Positions 43,101 to 48,244 of a stretch of DNA of 64,000 bases are shown piece by piece. The DNA is from Candidatus Omnitrophota bacterium. Its GTDB lineage: Bacteria > Omnitrophota > Omnitrophia > Omnitrophales > Aquincolibacteriaceae. The first letter of the stretch is position 1; each line of letters opens with the position of its first letter. Below the pieces are notes generated by a model. The model worked only from the letters and a program-made list of their open reading frames with translations. It was not told the DNA's origin and made no database searches. Location: the NCBI GenBank assembly GCA_020632475.1, contig JACKFM010000002.1, positions 238,136-302,135 of the forward strand. The letters are read 5' to 3'. The position numbers and the translations under genes are program-made.

Positions 43101-44318
43101 GTGCCGGATATGGATCTCTTAATGAATAAATTTGTTGAATTCTATAGGCTCGTCGGACCGATCCAACCTTTTGCCGAAGTGTTGAGAGAGCTCAACGGCG
43201 ATTTGCTTGAAAATGTGGATTGGTCGTCGGTTCCGAAAGATCAAATCTTAAGAATCTCTGAATTTCAAGAGAACAGAACGGAATATGAAGTGAATTTTCA
43301 GCTGCAGCCCCTTCGCGGAACGGATGCCGTGGGCTCCGTGCTTGAAACTACAAACTGGTCTTCACATAAACCCGCTACGGGAACTTATGACCGTGTGCAG
43401 GTGGTCAATTTACAGGTAGTGCAAAGATCAGCGCTGCGTGTTGCAGAAGCCCGAGCTATAGCGCCCGAGCGTTCTGAAGTGGTTCGTGCGGATGTCCCGG
43501 TTGAAAGCATACTCACCTCCGGATTTCTACGCTCCGTTGAAGTGCTGCGTGCAGGGGAGTCGCTGCCCGCAAGATTTTTTGAGCAGTATTCGGCTCAAAC
43601 CCTGGTGAATCTGCTCAAGGCATTGCTCAAGAACGACCGTGTGGTTTATATCAAATCGGGCATCCTGCCTAATGCCGTGCGCAAAGACACGATGCAGGCA
43701 GTGGATACTTCTTCAATTGCGGCTATTTCGACAGAACTTTTCAACCGTGGTGCGACCGTACTTTTACCGGCCGAGCTGCTTTTAGCCAGTTCTGAAGAAA
43801 CACAAACACAGTTTCTGTCGTTGATTCTCGAAGGTTATCAACGAAGCCGGCGCAATCCTAGCGGCCAGCATGCTAAATTGGTGGTTGCCGGAGATGACGG
43901 AACACTCAAGCGGCTTTTATTTTCACCGCAGGTTTTTCGCAGTAATCCTCAAGTTACCTCTCTGGTCAGTCAGGTGGTTCAAATTGAGTCACTGCCTGAA
44001 AGTGTCATTGCTCCGAGACTGGCAACCCGAGAGAAAAATCTTGCCATGGCCTTGACCGAACGGGCTGATTATCCGAATGCCGCCATGCTTTTTGTAAAAG
44101 CCGCGGATGTGCAACGGTTGAGTGAACCCGAGCGCCTGCAATTTTCCATGCGTTTGACGTGGCTCTTAAATATCACGGCCACGTTGACCAAAGAGCAAAC
44201 CCAGATGCTTCTGACGCAGCTTGACATGGCTTCCGGTGAAGTTTCGCCAAGCCGTCTGCTGGCTGAGAGTTTTGTGCAGGATATGATGAAGCATTTGGCC
44301 ACGGCAACCGCAGCCTAA
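31152..44318 (+). CDS. Giant multidomain protein: PGI-like x2, FBPase-like x2, ROK-kinase-like, with signal peptide
   Basis: One uninterrupted 4388-residue frame. A signal peptide (to about residue 29, VYA|LPG) precedes a ChaN/EreA-like domain (about 50-510). Two phosphoglucose-isomerase-like domains follow. The first (about 645-1190) has TRFSFFTAAG at 992 but Asn1085 where the catalytic Glu belongs. The second (about 1200-1840) has GIGGSSVG at 1322, SKSGET at 1382, GGRF at 1445 and Glu1679 in NESIGK. Next come two fructose-1,6-bisphosphatase-like domains: the first (about 1860-2330) degenerate (ITPVDNAE, 1929-1936), the second (about 2400-2820) with SEE near 2510, DPLDGSS at 2541 and Glu2706. 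A ROK-like domain (about 2985-3335) has GTGIG, Asp3162 and EIGH at 3215. A helical region and about 900 unassigned residues end it. Boundaries and activities are inferred by eye. Confidence 0.8.
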   Translation: MKQKKIGLRLTAFFTALIFILSNHTVYALPGSIQLLSERPADIALNIPFQLSIPAELGTIQNLHTGSGPSIIHIQTAHGQYQIQKNIQKILKHLSKEYGIDLLLLEGSDGKLRSDILRFFPEDMDLTMDILDGLTRKALIKGPELFMAEENLSDVYGIEDREAYLSNGEAFKAVLSQREKTAAFLTDLSMQIGRLAGSYLNKNLRAFLKEKERFEGETLPFMDWTLYLVHMAQNHLKMDLSDPAHQLDWPMYYRLLKLRALEDRMQTAQFIEEREAFLKQLRKFSSQEDYRQIEKLLTSSVSESELPNPETGLLFEKMVSVLPSDFNFKAYPQTFLLIMHLILQSELDHRLLMKELSDLTSMIGDALAETGKEKYILQLLDQYGLMQKLFELKLLPEDYQKIKNTEALNPSALVKRFEEFNHQNRVQNIRFEHLHEIDELYARAMDFYSWAGQRDTLMLANIEKRLLKAGKQTAVVVTGGFHAGPFADYFRSRNYNYAMIVPKTESVEGREVYEHVVLEAFSRDALSSNWESPNLSQPGRPLDSLEVAPVVAAQAVAVMWNHGQPDRTGTVFDVRTAPDRRSAGVRFHPGQLFRRSLNFKTTPMRSPEGWRAGSALLHSEMRTDEEPVRSEIRPVTPEAKIATLTGASQAAVAGILNTRSKTGLTQAQANNLVRYFTERPGEAIAEVNDESGLFKDNTYFSLAERLQLLNLLIMRAKRAGANQITVDPWVDARQVRKDWDVLQVFLQKEKRGNLARLSTFDDSDTQKRNVNFISDFINTIASYSRFGIDDERTDFSKALADTLTDSHGITQFELNTELEETAGIARTVRHGIEDGSNQHLIQAQTIQEREIRSIIRLASQVKKFDHLIVFAAADNPARAVLEALVPEHQRKNITFIDNADPQYLQDAEAYIRSRTGSLKNVAVISTIQDTSQNILTHSAYQHFKRLILADGGKVDNQFFFVVNQKETLDHLYRQDVETAAAQKRVLTQTQETRFSFFTAAGLLPLAAAGVDIQKIVQGGRDYMETALPEKKKDLESSMLGDAAFLLPMLNHALAGKETDKRELILSATSEALEPFMRTVALHWLNPVLAGTSLSVSGATQPRENHFNLQDYQKGGNRFVIVDFVEEHPGHEELLIGPGANPSFRGRPYTDQNMAIRRGRARALEFGKRPTASVMIPHVDEQMMGLLVAQFQMMSEIFAQRFRQKKSDDAKADRIEPLRAKFQDELESSVTLASHEEPVIGTIESGHLSINFESAFQTPGLKERFYQLVPKLLSSMLTIMDERETEGAHDFLNSPRESLGELAEKSEDIEEFIEGADTFIVAGIGGSSVGAKAILDAVSGVFSQKKEGRKRPRIIFLEGVDPNMIFEQLADVDLKQARILYTSKSGETNEPNANFNTVRELYAQQGITGEAFAAYAQRITDPETGESHKEAEAIGETEHAHPQKIGGRFTAFTKVGYMPLLASGDVDVQAFLEAAASHVDRVFPSDKTAVKEAADELSQTLKALKQTKSDIDALQAILVEMNFETQNVAGIRDFVQAKREAVRGWKEQYDRTPAEEFKVRNTLLEDIAATTKYFDPFDSRFDETEDDQNFRNLRQKLLDDLSDADHANRQAKEKLPQLQQQAVEILKTNPAVLLGGMRYLMNHPSTKDEKNPDARSNNTIVLLSERLRGMAEWEIQRDNESIGKPSTDKFTTAVVGTAEAVSGFNAFAGSQTRFFTLVRQLLARPEEPVKAGFMNNTSLAEVDDAVHDALKQTLIERRQPVAADITLLPGDHAEAETALAEMMMMEMIATVVEAKNYAKVDYSDEPGVKEQKRRALHILEQIRAKERKSVKGKSQKTKKPLEGSIDLKEAAPGIDEGVERILESFVRDAALKIGDEIRYGNFGNPEEREANVKQLIVDALGQHADIGAIWFRDEDAPRPVSASGAYTVVITPVDNAEAIERRNVGVGTMIGIYKDVEYKINPKKHLTRENLEASMILFQGPGGATRFFGSLRERDHGIQKETVYDFSNDADGVFTGVESPKRSDIKPLIEIGYSGKTSGFFGRFIDWSRALINFYRKWVTKGPKNRYSNSVADVYEILLNSGLLVEAMTPLEAQLVGAIFEDSSGNGRSLVMTAEGPRSATSNDLSQYENPFSTNAQLIGHFGSQENIDWLEVDMALPRHDQEFGEQFWNQLGDLAQRIATAKKKTPAKRTASDKALIAAVPALVSTIKILGRKGIKDKTTPVLPGKISSVEDYMKLLVSDADYDQLVQDLQEAYEPGLSSAQVIAKLNTKYDGDFAGQYRHLGDANARLELKRRMRAAGWGREQSVLRNKVFTLIRRAHEKSSLAELVTDIQEALEPATVKQASTFKETLKSLKGYYRDNAVTVVNQGWKKPAPAKDKGISLRKVTEEHETVTDHLDQSYQRYRDEHAGELDDNEDEQFRQMKEIVRAFEMITIHENLPLFLDTGAGEYTSAVNTSADESSVADDLMHDHYLGVNTKYKVPFQAPKQYAQDPALKDIKRIHESGRRIISEENKEGEGVPKVTDGAIWNKENKENLFDIEIDPLDGSSKVATNGTVGAIITIYKKGTREIVAAGYVLFGAQTRFVFASKYDSSAYEYALTKEGKTPKHSPRFVKVGQARTLPPAGRKNGLYLALGGTRTKWDASSAQKLSAFIERTMSGSAGYSGSFVSDNLSNMETDVLDYEVGGGVYLYIAEKGGKKSGRLRPHETRPVAFLLERMGGYASTGYVDIMSVEPEEPQDVDPVIIGSYDIAKEYEDRMVNDAVDRVVADISGPPGREGAQRLHQMAPADLYEKAHQAASRIVTRANDLRLHPEEYENIAHRTVAFIQGQKRQEAIGEGETLIQFLNDERRTQVGPAKDKQYLIDIPLRYKNYYQARLRNRASSADLDDAQWNALMQDVRDGYVKVRFEADNGGNLTRINLLDDIDNEDFVQQLEDRKLAGTKSELRALTVDFEAPQVLISNLSNPESHSRFNDADRELLAFLPTEGNYAIGLKIGGTSISGKLFDSDGNVIAEAASVPSLDAKKGDEDYGHFLTRMAGEWTVPESEAEERLQEEVLGKLAGMYAGLIKQAQLEHADFQLSKLETLGLAYAGPLLGGGRGTLVHTQGENGTRDFDGTTSQHAPNLPFPKGLVISKEMQTRLAADGDIQNADGFDFASLVQVKGDGHAGLEGETSKFGTVPGAKNALYLIWGTGIGSALLAQGNLFPGTAQNQFLLNEIGHSVVYFPETGRYEWTSAWAKGEQHHESGQYFAAYQDIEDYMGGPVVAARNGVQSTKQLSDNLEVIEKEGFDFGRGIAAYLKGVRAQYGLDVVPGQVVIGSGLSHLNFGPDVQGKLLKAIQRGMIDELSRPQVTELGFIHGLRKTQGDLLAEVESAGDENAQQQKIAELNDTYGAWYVQNYLEAQKQKRQGFEADSAVGQINQRFSQINSFQRILEQKLSAIDDELAADRQTAAEADRAASDLGLEASAQADFDEAAKFSHQAVELSNLHLFAEAILSLQQAVQLVLKHHGMSEEAQSMVSLREAQRTLLALHNQLSFDERSRQNPDHDFGPAWFLRQNLTFGHPSLPVSEIPDLDDGVTDHVYTVMRRLNGKVVSIEIPKDHEDRELGIRFVLRKWDERKFGYQTAVLDHVDVGDIVLDPSHQEVLPVEQIFTAIGQALKAGQPAQTALEEAFRIMMTPKSELRADRRWVSQEIEQRQYNPPFKVMGYLTDEQVGEIEALFGQDNSPVQKALAYYKALHDEHLSVKRVVIQYAPDLRKTDVSVRPDGTLTVSLLEGWQDGDLQIGILSAFAQWLTIADLEAKGIYLDRMEEEGFRLSILSTHTVYDWQTGQARPSEDIPDMSATLHAIHERQNIRNLMRMGVSFDYILAHITAIMIENFSAQSEREPSYRFVPNLGIPYHEGGTVYESDMWLAALNVFLFVSVFNTEHDNPATRQWRQQKLADIWQDITTKFFPEHNPNHPLVQALPYIGPLVEMLGLDQFIYKAEVPDMDLLMNKFVEFYRLVGPIQPFAEVLRELNGDLLENVDWSSVPKDQILRISEFQENRTEYEVNFQLQPLRGTDAVGSVLETTNWSSHKPATGTYDRVQVVNLQVVQRSALRVAEARAIAPERSEVVRADVPVESILTSGFLRSVEVLRAGESLPARFFEQYSAQTLVNLLKALLKNDRVVYIKSGILPNAVRKDTMQAVDTSSIAAISTELFNRGATVLLPAELLLASSEETQTQFLSLILEGYQRSRRNPSGQHAKLVVAGDDGTLKRLLFSPQVFRSNPQVTSLVSQVVQIESLPESVIAPRLATREKNLAMALTERADYPNAAMLFVKAADVQRLSEPERLQFSMRLTWLLNITATLTKEQTQMLLTQLDMASGEVSPSRLLAESFVQDMMKHLATATAA

Positions 44319-44420
44319 TCAGGACTGAAGTTTGAGGACTGAGAGCTGAACAACTCAAAATTTTTTAAAGCAGTTATTCAATTATTTTTGCTCAGTCCTT
44401 AGCGCTTAGTCCTCAGTCCT
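44319..44420 (+). repeat. Heptamer-period hairpin repeat after the giant gene
   Basis: The left arm AGGACTG-AAGTTTG-AGGACTG-AGAGCTG and the right arm CTCAGTC-CTTAGCG-CTTAGTC-CTCAGTC are largely complementary. TTGTTTTT follows the right arm, so this copy may work as an intrinsic terminator. Confidence 0.6.
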
Positions 44421-44431
44421 TGTTTTTATGA

Positions 44432-44437
44432 TATAAT
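44432..44437 (+). promoter_or_regulatory. -10 box of a probably leaderless response-regulator promoter
   Basis: TATAAT ends 6 bases before the ATG at 44444 with no ribosome site between them. No good -35 is visible inside the repeat arm upstream. Confidence 0.5.
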
Positions 44438-44443
44438 TCCGGC

Positions 44444-45211
44444 ATGTCTGAAAATTTTTCTCACCATAAAGTGCTCGTGTTTGACCGTCAAAACAGTCCA
44501 TGGCACGGATTCCTTGACGAATATTTTGAGGATACGGGCGTGACGGTCTATCATGCCGATGAAACCTCGGATATCGGCCGTTTCATGGAGCGAATTCAGC
44601 ACACCCTTTTATTTGTGAATCCGCAGATCCTTGCTAAAGCGTCTACGCTTAAACTGAAGGCCCACCGTTTGAAAGATCCTTCAATGCTGATTTATCAAAT
44701 CGGTTCAACCTGCCGTGACTCGGAGGGTTTGAACTTCAATGCGATATTCGGCGGTGAACCGGATATGGCCGTTTTTCAAAAAGGATTTTCCGAAAGCCTG
44801 CCGCTGCCTGAAAGACTTAAGGTGCTGGTCGTTGATGATGAGGCCGAAATCGGAGAAATGATCAAAGATTATTTGTCGGTCCGCAAAAACCCGTCTTTCG
44901 AAGTGGAGTATGCCGCTAACGGCGAAGAAGGTTTAAAAAAGATCGAAGCGTTTAAGCCGGACGCCGTGGTGCTGGATGTGAAGATGCCGGTCAAAGACGG
45001 CCGTGAAGTTTATCGCGAAATTAAAGAACGCAAAATTCAAACAGCCGTGATTATGTTTTTTGATGCCATCTCAGGTTATGAGGTCTCCGAGCTCCATGAG
45101 ATCGGACGTCCCGTGATTCTTGAAAAAGGATCGCGTCAAAGTGAAATGCCCGGTATTCTGGCCACGATTAAAAAACTGGTTTTTTTAAACGTTGGGCACG
45201 TGCGGTGGTGA
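44444..45211 (+). CDS. Response regulator with N-terminal pseudo-receiver and C-terminal receiver
   Basis: A 255-residue protein with no DNA-binding or enzymatic output domain. Residues 1-120 look like a degenerate receiver-type domain (KVLVFDRQNSP, LLFVNPQI). Residues 125-250 form a recognisable receiver: VLVVDDEAEIGEMI acidic pair, phosphoacceptor Asp in VVLDVKMPVKDG, and Lys in ILEKGS. The Thr/Ser switch position reads MFFDAIS, so the usual Thr is missing. Its end overlaps the following hydrolase gene by 7 bases, implying coupled expression. A signalling adaptor role is inferred. Confidence 0.8.
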   Translation: MSENFSHHKVLVFDRQNSPWHGFLDEYFEDTGVTVYHADETSDIGRFMERIQHTLLFVNPQILAKASTLKLKAHRLKDPSMLIYQIGSTCRDSEGLNFNAIFGGEPDMAVFQKGFSESLPLPERLKVLVVDDEAEIGEMIKDYLSVRKNPSFEVEYAANGEEGLKKIEAFKPDAVVLDVKMPVKDGREVYREIKERKIQTAVIMFFDAISGYEVSELHEIGRPVILEKGSRQSEMPGILATIKKLVFLNVGHVRW

Positions 45212-47160
45212 AAATAATTTTTTTCGGTCAATCATTTAAACGGTTGTCATTTTTATTTTTAACCGGCCATTTGATTTTTTTTTCAGTATTTTCTTCCAGT
45301 GCATTCGGAGCCATCAAACCGAACCTGTCCGATGAAGAGCTGCTTGAGACAATCCAGAAACAGACCTTCCAATTTTTCCTGAGGGAAACTAACCCGCGTA
45401 ACGGTTTAGTGCCTGACCGTGCGTCCAATAAATTCGAGCTGCGTGTTAAATCACCGGCCAGTATTGCGGCCGTGGGATTCGGCCTGACCGCCTATGCCGT
45501 GGGGGTTGAACGCGGGTGGACCGATTATGCTTATGCCTCGGAACTGGCACGCCGCACACTGCTTTTTTTCCGCGATCAGGCGCAGCATGAGCATGGTTTT
45601 TTTTATCATTTTCTTGATTCCGAAGCGGGCCGGAGAACCCGCGGTGCGGAAGTTTCGCCGATTGACACGGCACTTTTTCTTGCCGGCGCCTTGTTTGCCG
45701 CCGAATATTATGACCAGCCTGAAATTAAACAAATGGCGCAGGAAATTTATGAGCGGGTTGATTTTGAGTGGATGCTAAACGGAGGTCAATCGTTGGCCCT
45801 GTCATGGACACCCGAGCGAGGCTTTAATAAGCACCGGTGGGACCATTATGATGAATCCATGATTATGTATCTGCTCGCCATGGCTTCTCCGACGCATCCC
45901 ATTCCAGCCGAAAGCTGGAAACAGATTTCACGCCCGGCGGGAAGTTATGCCGATTACCACCTGATTCAAATGCCGCCGCTTTTTACGCATCAATATTCGC
46001 ATATCTGGATTGATTTCAAAGATAAAAATGACGGGTTTGCGGATTATTTTAAAAACTCGGTGAATGCCACTCTGGCGAACCGTCAATTTGCCATTGACCA
46101 ACAAAGTCGATATGCCACCTATGATGAGAATACCTGGGGGCTGACTGCCAGCGACGGACCCAGCGGATATCGGGCCTACGGCGCTCCTCCGGGTTGGGCC
46201 CAGCACGACGGAACCGTGGCGCCTACAGCCTGCGGCAGTTCGATTGTTTTTACTCCCAAAGAGTCGCTTGCGTGTTTGCGCAATTTGTATGAAAACTACG
46301 GAGATAAATTATGGGGCCGTTACGGTTTGTCGGATGCCTTTAACGTGGATCAGGACTGGTACAGTGATCAGGTGTTGGGGATTGATCAGGGACCGCTGAT
46401 ACTCATGATCGAAAATTACCGCTCCGGATTGATTTGGCAAGTGATGCAAAACGCATCTTTTTTAAAAGAAGGGATGCAAAAGGCGGGGTTTAAAACGGGC
46501 AGTATGGAATTGTCCTGGCCGGATCCGCCGCTTTATGAAATTCCCTATACCCCCGGAGGTAAACAAATTGACGGTTATCTTCGGGATTGGAACGGCCAGC
46601 ATGAGATTATTCTGGACCGTACGCACAAAGAGAACGGTTATGTTGAGAACATGAAAGATTTGACCGGAAGTGTACGGCTGGCCTGGAATGAAGATGCACT
46701 TTATTTTTCGGTCAAGGTGATTGATGAAAGCCTGATCTTGCGTAAATCGGGTAAAAGTATTTGGATGGATGATGCGATTGAAATTTATATTGATCCGGAC
46801 GGAGATGGTTTTTATTGGAATAATCCCAAAGACTATCAGATTGGAATGAGGCCGCATGAAGATAAAAATCATGTGGAAGTCTGGTCCTGGTTTCAGGGAG
46901 GCGATGATCCTTCGCGGTCGGGACTCATTAAGGCGAACGGTTATATCCATGAACACGGTTATATTCTTGAGGGCGCGATTGACTGGAATTATATCGGGTT
47001 CCAGCCCAAAGCGGACAAAGTGTTAAACCTTTCGGTTGCAATTCATGATATTGACCGCAATCGCAGTGAAGCCAAATTTCAATGGTTCATGAGGAGCGCC
47101 GGAGGATATCAGCGGTTTGAATTAGCCCGGGCCGTTTTAAAGCAGCCGGAAAAAGGCTAA
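45205..47160 (+). CDS. Secreted GH144/glucoamylase-family hydrolase with CBM9-like domain
   Basis: A 651-residue exported protein. A signal peptide (about residues 1-36) contains FLFLTGHLIFFSVFSSSAFG. The catalytic (alpha/alpha)6 domain (about 40-435) matches the glucoamylase (PF10091)/GH144 group, with LVPDRAS, SIAAVGFGLTAY, TRGAEVSPIDTALFLAG, WGLTASDGPSGYRAYG and DGTVAPTACGSSIVFTP. GH144 members cleave beta-1,2-glucans. The C-terminal part (about 465-650) is CBM9/DOMON-like: IDGYLRDW, LAWNEDALYFSVKV, DDAIEIYIDPDGDG. The start is GTG, overlapping the response regulator. The probable location is the periplasm or outside. Confidence 0.82.
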   Translation: MVKIIFFGQSFKRLSFLFLTGHLIFFSVFSSSAFGAIKPNLSDEELLETIQKQTFQFFLRETNPRNGLVPDRASNKFELRVKSPASIAAVGFGLTAYAVGVERGWTDYAYASELARRTLLFFRDQAQHEHGFFYHFLDSEAGRRTRGAEVSPIDTALFLAGALFAAEYYDQPEIKQMAQEIYERVDFEWMLNGGQSLALSWTPERGFNKHRWDHYDESMIMYLLAMASPTHPIPAESWKQISRPAGSYADYHLIQMPPLFTHQYSHIWIDFKDKNDGFADYFKNSVNATLANRQFAIDQQSRYATYDENTWGLTASDGPSGYRAYGAPPGWAQHDGTVAPTACGSSIVFTPKESLACLRNLYENYGDKLWGRYGLSDAFNVDQDWYSDQVLGIDQGPLILMIENYRSGLIWQVMQNASFLKEGMQKAGFKTGSMELSWPDPPLYEIPYTPGGKQIDGYLRDWNGQHEIILDRTHKENGYVENMKDLTGSVRLAWNEDALYFSVKVIDESLILRKSGKSIWMDDAIEIYIDPDGDGFYWNNPKDYQIGMRPHEDKNHVEVWSWFQGGDDPSRSGLIKANGYIHEHGYILEGAIDWNYIGFQPKADKVLNLSVAIHDIDRNRSEAKFQWFMRSAGGYQRFELARAVLKQPEKG

Positions 47161-47378
47161 CTGGCGGCAGGGCACTTGATGATTTATTGTACTTAGCTCC
47201 TTTCAATAACTCTATTTAACTTCCATTAGCTATTTGCAGTCCGTTAAAATCCACCCTATCATCCCCTCAGAGATTATTGTAAAATATTAAAAGTCTTTAA
47301 CTCCCAGGTCTTTTCCAGCCGCTGGCAAATAATCCCGACCGGAGAAATAGCCTTGAGTATTAATATCATACAGAAGAT

Positions 47379-47408
47379 AAAAGATCTCTATGTGTACAGG
47401 TCTTTTTT
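47379..47408 (+). other. Terminator-like hairpin before the XRE-cupin gene
   Basis: AAAAGATCT (47379-47387) pairs with AGGTCTTTT (47398-47406, one G-U) and two more T follow. It sits 18 bases before the chosen start, so it could be an attenuator or the terminator of the upstream gene. The rest of the gap from 47161 shows nothing distinct. Confidence 0.35.
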
Positions 47409-47426
47409 AGGAAGTTGGACAGTATT

Positions 47427-48068
47427 GTGAAATCAAAAAAGACAACAAAATCGCTTTATCAGATTCTCAGTACGCAGGTTAAATCGAAGATTAAGCAGGA
47501 AACGCGCCAGCAGCTTGATTTATGCAGGACCGTCCGTCGATTGAGACTACAAAAACAATTAAGCGGTGCGGAGCTTTGCCGCCGAGCCGGTGATCTTGAC
47601 CCCAAAACGTTAACGGCTCTTGAAATGGGGCGCATTAAAAATCCATCCGTCAAAACGCTTCAATCTCTTGCCCGAGGCCTGGGAGTAACGGTCGCAACCC
47701 TTTTTACGGCAGCTGAAACCGAAACCGACGGTAATTTTTTTGTCGGCACCCAACGCGGCGCTTTTCAAATGGATTTCCCGTCATGGGGGATTAAAGTCAT
47801 TTCTTTCACCCCTTTAATCAAAGATTTTTTTTGCGGAAAATTAATCATAGGCCCCAAAAAAAAATTGACCCATACTTTTCTGGCCCATTCAAAACCGTTT
47901 TTTTTATCGACTCTGATCGGACGCGTGGATATTACCGTGGAAGATAAGAAACAGACTCTTAAAGAAGGCGAGAATTTATTTTTTAACGGTGTGTTGAAAC
48001 ACGAGTTTGTGAATCCGCTACAGCGCGAATCAGTACTATTAATGATCACGGCCCCGTCTTTTTTGTAG
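47427..48068 (+). CDS. XRE-family regulator with C-terminal cupin domain
   Basis: A 213-residue transcription factor. After a lysine-rich stretch, the helix-turn-helix lies at about residues 33-90 (VRRLRLQKQLSGAELCRRAG, LTALEMGRIKNPSVKTLQSLA). A cupin beta-barrel follows (about 120-210, with LAHSKPFFLSTLIGRVDITV and LKEGENLFFNGVLKHEFVNP), a combination usually sensing a small ligand. The GTG at 47427 is preferred over an in-frame TTG at 47415 because AGGAAG then has proper spacing. It lies upstream of the efflux genes on the same strand and may regulate them; this is inference. Confidence 0.85.
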   Translation: MKSKKTTKSLYQILSTQVKSKIKQETRQQLDLCRTVRRLRLQKQLSGAELCRRAGDLDPKTLTALEMGRIKNPSVKTLQSLARGLGVTVATLFTAAETETDGNFFVGTQRGAFQMDFPSWGIKVISFTPLIKDFFCGKLIIGPKKKLTHTFLAHSKPFFLSTLIGRVDITVEDKKQTLKEGENLFFNGVLKHEFVNPLQRESVLLMITAPSFL

Positions 48069-48244
48069 AATATTCATAACTTATTTAAATATAACAAGTT
48101 ATGACTGATAATGTTTGGCGAGATGCAGCCGCAAAAGAGATATTTTAGAAATTGTTTATTTGGGCCGATAATCGATAAGTGCCTTATCTGATTGAGGGCT
48201 ATAGGGTTAAGAGCATTTTTCACAGGCAAGGAGTGAGTTTAAAA

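Noticed and set aside
32304..43857. Long antisense open frames inside the giant gene and other genes
   Set aside because: They show the low-complexity, Phe/Ile/Asn- or Arg/Pro-rich composition of shadow frames, lack ribosome sites and match no family.
31152..44318. Giant gene as several genes joined by frameshift or missing stops
   Set aside because: The frame is continuous with no stop, coding character is uniform, and no internal ribosome sites with starts at domain borders stand out.
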